DNA of 64,000 bases, from the NCBI RefSeq assembly GCF_008711175.1, contig NZ_VWNF01000005.1, positions 18,348 to 82,347 on the forward strand. Direction: 5' to 3'. A model generated the notes under the pieces. The model ran no database searches. It was not told where the DNA came from and was given only the letters and a program-made list of their open reading frames with translations. Below, one piece after another: positions 7,994-16,319 of the stretch; positions within the stretch are counted from its first letter, which is position 1, and every line of letters begins with the position of its first letter. The DNA is from Nesterenkonia ebinurensis. GTDB taxonomy: Bacteria > Actinomycetota > Actinomycetes > Actinomycetales > Micrococcaceae. A program made the translations under genes and the position numbers.

Positions 7994-9448
7994 ATGCGTG
8001 CACGGACGAGACTGTCCCTGCTGGCCGCCACAGCCCTGGCACTGCTGCCCGGCCTGGCGGTGACCTCGGCCTCCTTCACCGACCAGGCCGTCATCGACGG
8101 CAACCAGGCCAGCACCGCGACTCTGACCCAGGAGCGCCCCATCGCAGAAGAGGTCACCGCGACCTCGATCGAGCTGTCCTGGAGCGCCGACCCCGCAGGC
8201 GGCCTGACCCCGGGGTACGTCGTCCAACGCTCCCTGACCACGGGCTTCGAGGATCCCGCCACCGTGTATGAGGGCGATGCCACGAGCGTCCTTGATGACG
8301 AGATCCCGCCGGTGCCGCCGGAGCTTGAGGTGACGGCGGTCGCGGCCGGGTCGTTCCACTCGTGTGCGGTGGCCGACAGTGAGGTGTACTGCTGGGGCCA
8401 GAATAGTAATGGCGAGGCGCCGGGCGGTGGCATGGATCCGGTGCCGATCGGCGACGGCACAGCAGAGGCCACAGCGGTCGCCACCGGGCTGAGCCACTCG
8501 TGTGCGGTAGCCGACAGTCAGGTGTACTGCTGGGGCTCGAACAGTGGGGGTCGGGCACCGGGCGGCGGCGTGGATCCGGTGCCGATCGGCGACGGCACAG
8601 CAGAGGCCACAGCGGTCGCCGCAGGACTGAGCCACTCGTGTGCCGTGGCCGACAGTGAGGTGTACTGCTGGGGCCGGAACAACTACGGCCAAGCGCCGGG
8701 CGGCGGCGTAGATCCGGTACCAATCGGCGACGGCACAGCAGAGGCCACAGCGGTCGCCGCAGGACAGCTCCACTCGTGTGCCGTGGCCGACGGTGAGGTG
8801 TACTGCTGGGGCCTGACCATCAATGGCCAGGCGCCGGGCGGCGGCGTGGATCCGGTACCAATCGGCGACGGCACAGCCCCGGTGACGGCCACAGCGGTCG
8901 CCACCGGAGACAACCACTCGTGTGCGGTCGCCGATGGTGAGGTGTACTGCTGGGGCCTGAACAATGGGGGTCAGGCGCCGGGCGGCGGCGTGGAACCGGT
9001 ACCGATCGGCGACGGCACAGCCCCGGTGACGGCGATCACCGGCGGGCAGTGGCACTCATGTGCGGTGGCTGGGGGCCAGGCCTACTGCTGGGGTTTTTAC
9101 ACCGAGGACGAGCCGGCCGGAGATGGTACGGATCCAGTGCCGATCGGCGACGGCACAGCCCCGGTGACGGCCACGGCGGTCGCCGCCGGAGAGAGCCACT
9201 CGTGTGCGGTCGCCACAGGCCAAATGTACTGCTGGGGCCTGGACAACCACGGTCAGGCACCGGGCGGTGGTGCGGTGCCGGTGAGCATCGGCCCGTGGTG
9301 CCCGCCTGATATGGTGCTCGCCTCTGACGAGAGTGCCTGCACGCTGATCCCCGGCACCGACTACCACTACCGCGTCAGCCACGGGATCGGGAGCTGGACC
9401 TCCCCCTGGTCCGAGGCGCTGACCGTGACCACGGAGCCGGCGCCGTGA
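7994..9448 (+). CDS. Secreted RCC1-repeat (beta-propeller) protein with propeller inserted in an FN3 domain
   Basis: 484 aa. SipW-type signal: hydrophobic 7-24 followed by SASFTDQA. Residues ~53-98 look like the first strands of a fibronectin type III domain (TSIELSWSADP...GYVVQRS). Residues ~112-432 hold seven RCC1-like blades, each with HSCAVA...xYCWG...APGGG..PVPIGDG. The last ~34 residues (TDYHYRVSHGIG...SEALTVTTEPAP) look like the remaining FN3 strands. Each blade has two cysteines about eight residues apart, able to form a disulfide. DNA repeats of 138 or 144 bp underlie the blades. GTGA overlap with the peptidase gene downstream. Most likely a surface adhesin or fibre-associated protein. 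SD around GAGGAGCCCC at 7979-7988. Confidence 0.85.
   Translation: MRARTRLSLLAATALALLPGLAVTSASFTDQAVIDGNQASTATLTQERPIAEEVTATSIELSWSADPAGGLTPGYVVQRSLTTGFEDPATVYEGDATSVLDDEIPPVPPELEVTAVAAGSFHSCAVADSEVYCWGQNSNGEAPGGGMDPVPIGDGTAEATAVATGLSHSCAVADSQVYCWGSNSGGRAPGGGVDPVPIGDGTAEATAVAAGLSHSCAVADSEVYCWGRNNYGQAPGGGVDPVPIGDGTAEATAVAAGQLHSCAVADGEVYCWGLTINGQAPGGGVDPVPIGDGTAPVTATAVATGDNHSCAVADGEVYCWGLNNGGQAPGGGVEPVPIGDGTAPVTAITGGQWHSCAVAGGQAYCWGFYTEDEPAGDGTDPVPIGDGTAPVTATAVAAGESHSCAVATGQMYCWGLDNHGQAPGGGAVPVSIGPWCPPDMVLASDESACTLIPGTDYHYRVSHGIGSWTSPWSEALTVTTEPAP
8330..9270 (+). repeat. Seven tandem 138/144-bp coding repeats (RCC1 blades)
   Basis: The CACTC(G/A)TGTGC anchor begins at 8357, 8495, 8633, 8771, 8915, 9053 and 9197, giving periods of 138, 138, 138, 144, 138 and 144 bases. 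The 6-base longer units carry an extra two codons in the APVTA linker. Units 2-4 are nearly identical at DNA level, which suggests recent duplication or gene conversion and possible copy-number change. Confidence 0.92.
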
Positions 9449-9945
9449 GCGTGCACAGCGGTCTGCGACTGCTGCGCACGCTCGCGGTGGCGCTCCTCGG
9501 CGCCCTGCTTCTTCTCCCGCTCGCGATCGTGCCGCTGGACCACCGGCTCGTGGTCGTCGACGGCGCCTCCATGGCTCCCACCTACCAGGTCGGCGACGTC
9601 ATCCTTGTCGGCCCGGCGGATCAGGACTTCGAGGTCGGTGCGGTGGTGACCGCTCGCGGAGTAGGCGGGCTGTACACCCATCGGATCGTGGACGTCACGG
9701 AGGAAGACGGCCAGCCGGTGGCCACCACCCGGGGCGATGCCAATGCCTACGACGATGCCGCCCCGCTGCACCCTGAGAACGTCGAGGGCACTGTCCGCTT
9801 CCACACCAGCCAGCCCTGGGCCGGGCTCATCGGGATCACCCAGAGCATGCCCGGGCGCATCACCCTCGCCGCGCTGATCGCCATCGTCCTGCTGCTGCCG
9901 ATCCGCGATAGAGAAGCCACCACGGCGACCCTGAGGAACCGTTGA
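9445..9945 (+). CDS. sipW: Signal peptidase I, SipW/ER type (S26B)
   Basis: 166 aa. N-terminal membrane helix (~12-31), catalytic serine Ser42 in DGASMAPTY, and His79 in YTHRIVDV in place of the lysine of classical bacterial signal peptidases. The RGDANAYDD segment (96-104) supplies the conserved Asp, and a second helix lies near residues 138-155. This Ser-His arrangement defines the SipW/archaeal/ER-type group, which processes TasA-type substrates. GTG start overlapping the RCC1 gene by 4 bases (GTGA). Likely substrates are the products at 7286 and 7994. Confidence 0.9.
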   Translation: MSVHSGLRLLRTLAVALLGALLLLPLAIVPLDHRLVVVDGASMAPTYQVGDVILVGPADQDFEVGAVVTARGVGGLYTHRIVDVTEEDGQPVATTRGDANAYDDAAPLHPENVEGTVRFHTSQPWAGLIGITQSMPGRITLAALIAIVLLLPIRDREATTATLRNR

Positions 9946-10038
9946 ACAGAGTTTAAGAACATCGTCGTCTTCATGCAGGACAGTAAAACACTCAATCCAT
10001 CAAGAGACCGGGGCCGGCCTATCCCGGAAAGGAAGCAC

Positions 10039-10335
10039 ATGATTCGATCCCAGAAGAACACCCCGACGGTGGCAGATATGGTCCGCCACCAGCCCCAGGG
10101 AGTCACTGCACCAGCAGAGGATCCCGAACTCCGGGACAAGCTCTCAAAGCTCACAGGACGTGAAAGAGAGATCTCTCTGCATATCGCGGAAGGTAAGACC
10201 AACTCCGAAATTGCGGAGGACCTCTGCATCTCCATCCGAACAGTCGAACGACACGTCGCCAACATCTTCAATAAGCTCGACGTCTCATCTCGAGTCAAAG
10301 TCCGACAACTCCTGCGCTCCAGAACCTCCCTATGA
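10039..10335 (+). CDS. Small LuxR-type HTH regulator
   Basis: 98 aa from ATG 10039, preceded by GGAAAGGAAG at 10025-10034; an ATG at 9973 in frame lacks an SD. Almost all of it is a NarL/LuxR HTH: LTGREREISLHIAEGKTNSEIAEDLCISIRTVERHV and NIFNKLDVSSR. There is no receiver or sensor domain, as in GerE-like stand-alone regulators. Placed at the end of the surface locus, it may give feedback on the CTAGGGA-type operator; that is inference. Confidence 0.85.
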   Translation: MIRSQKNTPTVADMVRHQPQGVTAPAEDPELRDKLSKLTGREREISLHIAEGKTNSEIAEDLCISIRTVERHVANIFNKLDVSSRVKVRQLLRSRTSL

Positions 10336-10651
10336 GGGTCGAATACCTTGGAGGGTCCGGTGGATCTCCGGTCTCCCCAGCTCGTCTCGGGAACTCGGGG
10401 ATTCCCTTGTGTTGACAGGGAACAGGGTTGTTCTCCTAGTCAGAATGGAGCGGGTTGGTGACGATCTGTGGCGGGCGATCAGGACGGGCTCGCAGGTCTC
10501 GGTGCGTCAGGCCTCCTTGGTGACACACCTAACCTACCGAGTGGGGCCAGCCGTCTGACCAGTGCAACCGGCCTGCCTGGGCAGCGCAGCGACCGCTGTA
10601 AGCGAAGAAGGATTGCCACATACTGACACCATGCCTTAGAGTTTGACAGTG
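10336..10651. other. Intergenic region with promoter elements, no gene seen
   Basis: A consensus TTGACA lies at 10412-10417 with a weak TAGTCA 19 bases downstream; a 37-codon frame at 10445-10558 has no SD and is not called. Short GC-rich dyads near 10350-10376 may end the preceding operon. The 3' part holds the tetR promoter (separate entry). Confidence 0.4.
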
Positions 10652-10662
10652 ATGTCAGCAAA
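10613..10662 (+). promoter_or_regulatory. tetR promoter (TTGCCA-18-TAGAGT) and overlapping operator dyad
   Basis: A -35 TTGCCA (10613-10618) and -10 TAGAGT (10637-10642) lie 18 bases apart, with ATG 10652 nine bases after the -10, consistent with leaderless or near-leaderless mRNA. TGACA-N4-TGTCA (10644-10657), framed by TTT and AAA, overlaps the transcription start and start codon. It is the natural autorepression site for the TetR protein encoded here. Confidence 0.5.
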
Positions 10663-11278
10663 TGGTCAAGAGCGCCAGCCGTCGCGCTCATTCATCGAGG
10701 AGGCGCGTCGGGAGCAGATCGTGGCGAGCGCTATTGCGGTGATTGCCGAGCACGGCTACCCCGCGGCAACGATGGGACGGATCGCCCAGCATGCCGGTGT
10801 CAGCCGAAGTCTGATCAACTATCACTTCGCCGGTCGCGAGGACCTGATCGGTCAGCTCGTCGTGGATGTCTTCACCCGTGGCGCGCAAGCCATCGTTCCC
10901 AGGGTGGAGACTGCGTCCACACCCGCCGAGAGACTGGCCGCCTACATCGGAGCCAACCTGGACTTCATCGCCGGCAACCGTCGTGACATTGTCGCGTTGG
11001 TCCGTGTGGCTGCGGCCCTCGACACTGCTGACGGGTTGCCGGGGGTTGATCCGGCGGGGGCCGACCAAGGACTGGAGTACCTGCGCCGGATTCTGCGCGA
11101 TGGTCAGGACGCCGGGCAGTTCGCGGCTTTCGACGTGCATCAGATGGCTGTGGCGGTCCGCAATGTCATCGACGGAGTCTCCACCCAAGTGGCCACCGAC
11201 CCTAACCTCGATCTGGCCATGGTGACCCGAGAGGTCGCCGCCCTTTTCCATCGCGCTACCCGAGATACCGGAGAATGA
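10652..11278 (+). CDS. TetR-family transcriptional regulator
   Basis: 208 aa from ATG 10652. The N-terminal HTH reads EQIVASAIAVIAEHGYPAATMGRIA...GVSRSLINYHFAGREDLI (~18-65), and the rest is a variable ligand-binding domain. It is coupled by ATGA to the ABC ATPase gene, so it probably controls that exporter and itself. The inducer is unknown. Confidence 0.9.
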   Translation: MSANGQERQPSRSFIEEARREQIVASAIAVIAEHGYPAATMGRIAQHAGVSRSLINYHFAGREDLIGQLVVDVFTRGAQAIVPRVETASTPAERLAAYIGANLDFIAGNRRDIVALVRVAAALDTADGLPGVDPAGADQGLEYLRRILRDGQDAGQFAAFDVHQMAVAVRNVIDGVSTQVATDPNLDLAMVTREVAALFHRATRDTGE

Positions 11279-12048
11279 CCATGGACCACCTTCGCCCACC
11301 CGCACTGTCGATTCACGGCCTGCACAAAGCCTTCGGTGAGAAGGTCTCGGTCAACCAGGTGGACCTCGAGGTGCCCCAAGGCTCCTTCTTCGGTCTGGTC
11401 GGCCCGAACGGCGCCGGCAAGACGACACTGCTTTCCATGGCGGTGGGGCTGCTCCGGCCCGATGCGGGCGCCTCAGCCGTCCTGGATGCCGACGTCTGGA
11501 CCGACCCTCTGCGAGCTAAGACCTACCTGGGTGTCCTGCCCGACGGCCTGGCCATGCCGGAGTTCCTCACCGGACGTGAAGCACTCACCTTCCTGGGCAG
11601 GCTGAGAGGCCTGGAGGCAGAAGTGGTCGACACCCGCGCCCAGGAACTGCTGGAGGTGATGGACCTCCTCGGAGCCGAGCGAACCCTGATCGTGGACTAC
11701 TCCACAGGCATGCGCAAGAAGATCGGGCTGGCCACCGCCCTGCTGCACAATCCGAAGGTGCTGGTCCTGGACGAACCGTTCGAGGCCGTCGACCCGGTCT
11801 CGGCACTGACCCTCAAGCGCATCCTGACCCGATTCGTCGTCCAGGGCGGCTCCGTGGTGCTCTCCAGCCACGTGATGGCTCTGGTGGAGCAGCTTTGCGA
11901 CACAGTGGCGGTGATGTCCGACGGGGTGGTGGTGGCCAGCGGGCCGGTGGCACAGGTACGTGGCGAGACCAGCTTGGAAGAGACCTTCGTTTCGTTAGTG
12001 GGAGCCGGAACGGGAACCGTGGATGGGCTGTCATGGTTGGGGACCTGA
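11275..12048 (+). CDS. ABC transporter ATP-binding protein
   Basis: 257 aa: Walker A GPNGAGKTT (~42-50), Q-loop region near VLPDGLAMPEFLT, signature YSTGMRKK in place of LSGGQ, Walker B VLVLDEP and the switch His in SSHVM. The SGM-type signature and the family resemblance point to an ABC-2 exporter ATPase. Start ATG shares bases with the tetR stop, and it overlaps the permease gene by 16 bases. Substrate unknown; multidrug or peptide export is possible. Confidence 0.93.
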   Translation: MTMDHLRPPALSIHGLHKAFGEKVSVNQVDLEVPQGSFFGLVGPNGAGKTTLLSMAVGLLRPDAGASAVLDADVWTDPLRAKTYLGVLPDGLAMPEFLTGREALTFLGRLRGLEAEVVDTRAQELLEVMDLLGAERTLIVDYSTGMRKKIGLATALLHNPKVLVLDEPFEAVDPVSALTLKRILTRFVVQGGSVVLSSHVMALVEQLCDTVAVMSDGVVVASGPVAQVRGETSLEETFVSLVGAGTGTVDGLSWLGT

Positions 12049-13886
12049 TCCGGTTGAAACTGGCGCTGACGCGCAACGCGGTCACCGGAACCCGGGCCGT
12101 ATGGGCCTGGACCGGTGCAATCGTCGGCGCGGTGCTCGCAGCAGGCGTGGTGGCGCTGGCGGCCTGGCCCCTGCAGCCGGCATCGATCGTGCCAGACCTG
12201 CTCGCGGCCGCCTATCTCACCTGGCTGATCGGCTGGGTGATCGGGCCGGTGATGTCACCGGCCCCGCCGCTGCGCCCGGCCCACCTGGCGATGCTCCCGC
12301 TGACGCGGAGCCGGATGGCGGCCGGGATGCTGGTGGCCGGCTTTGTGGGGTTGACCACCGCTGTCACCGTTCTGCTGTTCAGCAGTCTGATCGTGTACGG
12401 CGCGCGACTGGGCGTCGTGCCGGCCCTGCTCGCCGTCCCGCTGGCCGTGCTCCAGGTCTGCCTGCTGGTGCTGCTGTCGCGAGTGGCGCACGTGGGCTTC
12501 GGCCGTCTTGCCCGAGCCCGATCCGGTGCCGCGCTCAACGGTGTGGTGCTGGCGATAGTGCTGGTCCTCAGCCAATCCGGCTGGATGCTGCTGGTCGGCC
12601 TGCTGTCCTCCGGCGTTCTTGAGCAGGGCTTCCCGGAGAACTTCTCCGCCGCACTGCGATGGGCACCATCCGGATGGGCGCTGGCGGCAGTGGAAGCGGC
12701 AGCCGCCGGCGCCTGGGGCCGCACGGCGCTCATCGTGATGGCGATGCTCGTCCTGGCCGCGATCCTGCTGGCCCTGTGGGGCACCAGCCTGGGTGAGGCC
12801 CGTGGTGCCAGGGTGGTGGTCCGCGGCTCGAGTCGACGCCCCACACCACGCAGCGCACTACTCCGTGGTCCCCTGGGTGCCATCGTCGGCAAGGAACTGC
12901 GCTCCTGGTGGCGTGACCCGGCCCGGGCCGCAGCGCTTTCGGCACCGCTGGCCTGGGGAGTGCTCACCGCCGTCCTGCCACTGACCTTCGGAGCGGTCGA
13001 GCTTCTGCCGTGGGCGGGAGCACTGATCGCGGTGATGGCCGCCACCTGGATGGCCAACATGTACTCCTTCGACGGCACCGGCCTGTGGCTGACCCTGCAG
13101 ACCGGCACCGCACGGCACGACGTCCGAGCCCGGCAATGGGCCTACCTCATCATCTACGGACCAATCGCGCTGCTGGTCACCATCGGGTTCACCGCCTGGA
13201 GCGGACTGTCCTGGGCCTGGCCCTGGGCGCTGGCAGCGGTCACAGCAGCCCTCGGTGGCGGCGCCGGCCTGACCGCCTACACCTCGGTGTTCATGCCTGC
13301 ACCCGGCCCTGACGCACAACGGCGGGCCGAGAACCCAGCCGAAGGCAACGAGGAGATAGGCGCAGCCTTCCTGGTGTTCTTCGCCGCTCTCCTCCCGCCG
13401 CTCGCCGGCATCGCCGTGGTCTACCTCGGTGCCACTCAGGACAGCCTGGCCCTGCAATGGGCAGGCGTAGGGATCAGCGTCCTCATCGGTGCGCTGCTCA
13501 GCTGGGGACTGGGCCTGGCTGCCGCCATCAAACTGGAGCGCACCGCCACGGAGATGCTGCTGCTGATGCGCACCGGCCGGTCCATCGCCGAGAGCGACCC
13601 CGACCAACCGACACTCACCTGGCGAGAGAGCACTGTGGAGACCATCTGCTGGACCCTGGGGATTCTCGCCCTCATCCCCCAGGGGTTGCTGACCATAGTG
13701 TTCAAACTCACCGGCAACCACGACGTGCAGGTGTGGTTCCTCGCGATGTACCTGCCCGAACCATGGGGCTGGCTCACCAGCATCGTCATGGTTCTCCTCG
13801 GTGGATACCTGATCTGGTCCGCCTCCCAAGTGCGCAAACGCACCGCAGCCCAATCAGAGAAGGCCGCAGTGCCGCTCGACGGGTGA
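12033..13886 (+). CDS. ABC-2 type multi-span permease
   Basis: 617 aa from ATG 12033, inside the end of the ATPase gene; the longer open frame from 11895 lies within that gene and is rejected. Roughly 12 hydrophobic segments can be seen, with a cytoplasmic break near VVVRGSSRRPTPRS (~265) separating two halves and a polar loop near residues 425-445. It is the membrane partner of the ATPase. Two fused six-helix halves would make it act as a single-chain permease. Confidence 0.85.
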   Translation: MVGDLIRLKLALTRNAVTGTRAVWAWTGAIVGAVLAAGVVALAAWPLQPASIVPDLLAAAYLTWLIGWVIGPVMSPAPPLRPAHLAMLPLTRSRMAAGMLVAGFVGLTTAVTVLLFSSLIVYGARLGVVPALLAVPLAVLQVCLLVLLSRVAHVGFGRLARARSGAALNGVVLAIVLVLSQSGWMLLVGLLSSGVLEQGFPENFSAALRWAPSGWALAAVEAAAAGAWGRTALIVMAMLVLAAILLALWGTSLGEARGARVVVRGSSRRPTPRSALLRGPLGAIVGKELRSWWRDPARAAALSAPLAWGVLTAVLPLTFGAVELLPWAGALIAVMAATWMANMYSFDGTGLWLTLQTGTARHDVRARQWAYLIIYGPIALLVTIGFTAWSGLSWAWPWALAAVTAALGGGAGLTAYTSVFMPAPGPDAQRRAENPAEGNEEIGAAFLVFFAALLPPLAGIAVVYLGATQDSLALQWAGVGISVLIGALLSWGLGLAAAIKLERTATEMLLLMRTGRSIAESDPDQPTLTWRESTVETICWTLGILALIPQGLLTIVFKLTGNHDVQVWFLAMYLPEPWGWLTSIVMVLLGGYLIWSASQVRKRTAAQSEKAAVPLDG

Positions 13887-13989
13887 TGGCCTGGGCAATG
13901 GTGAGGAAGTGCGCGATGTCGTTCGAAGCAGGAAGACAGTCCGGGCTTGGCCCCTACTGACGCGCTCCAAGAGCATCGAGCCAACGCTC

Positions 13990-14420
13990 AGGTTAGTTCT
14001 CGTCGGAGAGACCGAATTCCCTGGGCGAATTCAAGAACCCAGTACGATTCGCAACAGCTTCGAAGCCTTATTGGCTGATTACGGGATCACGCAGAAGAAA
14101 CGGGGCACCAGGACACCCCCGAACCCAGGGCAAGATCGAACGGCTCCACCAGAGCCTGAAACGCTGGTTAGGCGTACCGCCTCACACCCAGACTCTGAGC
14201 CAGTTAAAGCTCATGCTGGATGAATTCATCGGCTGGTACAACCATGACGCCCGCACCGGGCCTTGGGCCGGAAGACCCCAGAAGAGGCCTACTAAGCCTT
14301 GTCGAAAGCGACCCCTCCATCAACCACCGGGGGAATACCGGAACCACGGTGACCGGGTCGATGCAAGTGGGAAGGTCATCATCAGATACGTAGCCCAGGC
14401 GCACTTTCGTATGTACTTCT
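13990..14420 (+). pseudogene. IS481-type transposase, C-terminal remnant with frameshifts
   Basis: Reading in shifted frames recovers NSFEALLADYGITQKN, GAPGHPRTQGKIERLHQSLK, LDEFIGWYNH and RPHRALGRKTPEEAY then TAA at 14293-14295. These are the end of the rve catalytic core (the E of KIERLHQSL) and the tail of IS481-family transposases. At least two frameshifts are needed (near 14100 and 14245). A further piece, DRVDASGKV near 14357-14383, resembles the C-terminal tail of longer family members. The N-terminal half and terminal inverted repeats are gone. Confidence 0.75.
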
Positions 14421-14550
14421 CACGCCCCCTGAAGTCGGTCAAACCCTGGTTCGCCGTGTTCTCGAGGGAACTGACCGATCAAGAACGACGCGTTCAGATT
14501 ATTGTCTGATGACTTTGCTGACAGGGGCCAGGAGAGAACGTGAGCGAAGA

Positions 14551-15909
14551 CTACTCAGAGCCCTCTTTTGACAGATCCTCGCCTGAAGCGATTTCTTCTG
14601 AGGAGAACGTCTCTTGTTCCGCGGGTTGTTCCCCCGCTGCGGGCTTGTACTTCGGGGCGGGCGGCGACCAGGGCCTCTGCCTTTGCAGAATACTCACATA
14701 AAATTCGTCAACAGCCCCAATCACCGACGTAATGAAAGAGGACCGCCCTGCGACAGTCTTCTGTAATCCCATTGGATGCATCTGCGACACAGTAAAACGA
14801 GTGATCTCTGGAAAACCTGGAGGAAGAACCTCCCTGAGGTCTTCTCTGAACTCAGCGATGCCTGCGGCATGGCTGCGTCTTGGCCCATGGACTTCGATCA
14901 CTACATCCGTCAAACTTTCTTCCAGCGGGCGAAGGAGCCAGTTCACACGTGTTTGGTTACGCGCCTGACCCGAGGCGGGAACAACGGCGAATGTGCTGAT
15001 TTGGCGAGCACGCATGTCGCACCGAAGCTGAAGATCGGCCACTGTCCCAGGGATGTGGATCTTCGCCGACATTGTGTAGTCCTTCTCTAGCTCCTCAGCG
15101 AGTCCGCGAGTCCGCTCTTCGGGGTTCTCAAGCTCTCTCCGGGTAAGACGCGGACTAACCTCTACGCCAAGACGCTGGCCCAGTTTTAGACAGATGTAAC
15201 GGATCAGACCGTCAAATTTTCCGGCAACATCTATCACGTCGTCGCTGTCTTTTCGGACGATCCCCTGGCGAACAGCATTTACCACTGGGGTCCAGGAGGG
15301 TCCCATATCGGTGAAGTCCAGGGCACCGGACTTCTCATGTTCCAAGTACCTAATCAACTCACCAAGAATCCACGATTGCTCAGGGTCTTCGATTCCATGA
15401 ACTTCTTTTTCCATCACAGCAATGGAGATCAAGCGTATCCAGGAGAAGTGATAGACAGGTGTCCGACGTAGTTTGTGTCCTGACAGACTAAGTGGATGCG
15501 CTCCCAATACAGGCGGGATCTCATTCGAGATTGTAATAACAGCATCGAAATCTCTTTCTCGGGCTACGTCCATATAGCTCTCTACTTGCTCTTTGCTAAG
15601 GGCGTTCGATTCTGTTTTGACTTCTACCAGTGCAGTCCACGTCGTACTGCCGCGTGATACACGGATCAATCCGTCTGGGCGAGGAGATCGTTTGCTCTTC
15701 TTGTCCTCGAACGCAACCTCCACGAAGGATTCCACGTTGGCGCGAACCCTACCCAATGGTGCTCCGCAAGGTTTCAGCACCGCATGGGCGAAGCTCGGGA
15801 CGATGCTGAGGACTGACAGAAGTGCGGAAGTGGCTCGCGCCTCTTGCTCGGCAGCCCCTCTGATGCCAGAGGTCGGGATGAGACGGGCTTCTCGCCATTC
15901 TTCAGCCAT
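14551..15909 (-). CDS. PD-(D/E)XK nuclease-like protein of unknown role
   Basis: 452 aa from ATG 15909, which has GAGAAAGG 8-9 bases upstream; the open frame runs on to 16305, but that part shows no protein-like sequence. The N-terminal half contains RPDG (Asp79) and LVEVKTE (Glu96, Lys98), then QVESY, the spacing of a PD-(D/E)XK core with the alpha-helical Gln. The rest, including WILGELIRYLEH (~200), is not recognised. The tail is acidic and low-complexity. GC content is visibly lower than in neighbouring core genes, and it is flanked by IS and gene fragments. A ~99-bp piece of a paralogous gene survives at 18522-18620. A defence or DNA-processing role is possible but unproven. Confidence 0.72.
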   Translation of the reverse strand: MAEEWREARLIPTSGIRGAAEQEARATSALLSVLSIVPSFAHAVLKPCGAPLGRVRANVESFVEVAFEDKKSKRSPRPDGLIRVSRGSTTWTALVEVKTESNALSKEQVESYMDVARERDFDAVITISNEIPPVLGAHPLSLSGHKLRRTPVYHFSWIRLISIAVMEKEVHGIEDPEQSWILGELIRYLEHEKSGALDFTDMGPSWTPVVNAVRQGIVRKDSDDVIDVAGKFDGLIRYICLKLGQRLGVEVSPRLTRRELENPEERTRGLAEELEKDYTMSAKIHIPGTVADLQLRCDMRARQISTFAVVPASGQARNQTRVNWLLRPLEESLTDVVIEVHGPRRSHAAGIAEFREDLREVLPPGFPEITRFTVSQMHPMGLQKTVAGRSSFITSVIGAVDEFYVSILQRQRPWSPPAPKYKPAAGEQPAEQETFSSEEIASGEDLSKEGSE

Positions 15910-16319
15910 ACTGCGACCTTTCTCACAGGATTCTTTCAGTAATCGTAGCCCAACCTGGACTCTTGCTGGGGAGGCGCTCAAGTTTGCTGTCTCTCCGTGT
16001 CTGGCCCTGCCCCTAGCGCGATGCCTCAGTATCAGAGTGAGTGATGCTGCAGGTGTTGCGATGGTTGGATACTTTTCACCTGATGATTGAGTCATAGTGT
16101 GGATGCTGCCCCTGGTGCGGGGTTGGACTGCATACGTAATGCCGACCCCGGGTGGAAGGACCGGCCGGGGTGGCTTGAATAGGAACGTGTTGGTGCCCCA
16201 CTGAGGTTTGTCCCGACCGGCCCAATCTGCCAATCTCAGTATTGATCGAGGTAGGAATGTCAGTCTGAAGGGTGCGCTACATAGTCTTCCAATTGATGAG
16301 GTCATCGCCGTGCAGCACC
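15910..16319. other. Region without recognisable gene
   Basis: Upstream of the nuclease-like gene. The minus frame stays open to 16305, but its translation resembles no protein. A CCGGCC motif occurs at 16160-16167 and 16215-16220, bounding ~60 bases. I see nothing else I can support. Confidence 0.4.

Noticed and set aside
7895..9055. 386-aa minus-strand frame across the RCC1 gene
   Set aside because: It is the antisense shadow of the 138-bp repeats; the plus frame has signal peptide, blades and FN3 pieces.
8330..9270. Tandem repeat considered as CRISPR
   Set aside because: The units are 138-144 bp, coding and have no spacers between short palindromic repeats.
10445..10558. 37-codon frame after a TTGACA box
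   Set aside because: No SD and biased composition; not supportable as a gene.
11895..12032. Longer start for the ABC-2 permease
   Set aside because: The extra residues are encoded within the ATPase gene and are not hydrophobic; ATG 12033 fits a coupled start.
15910..16305. N-terminal extension of the PD-(D/E)XK-like protein
   Set aside because: ATG 15909 has an SD and the upstream translation has no protein-like pattern.
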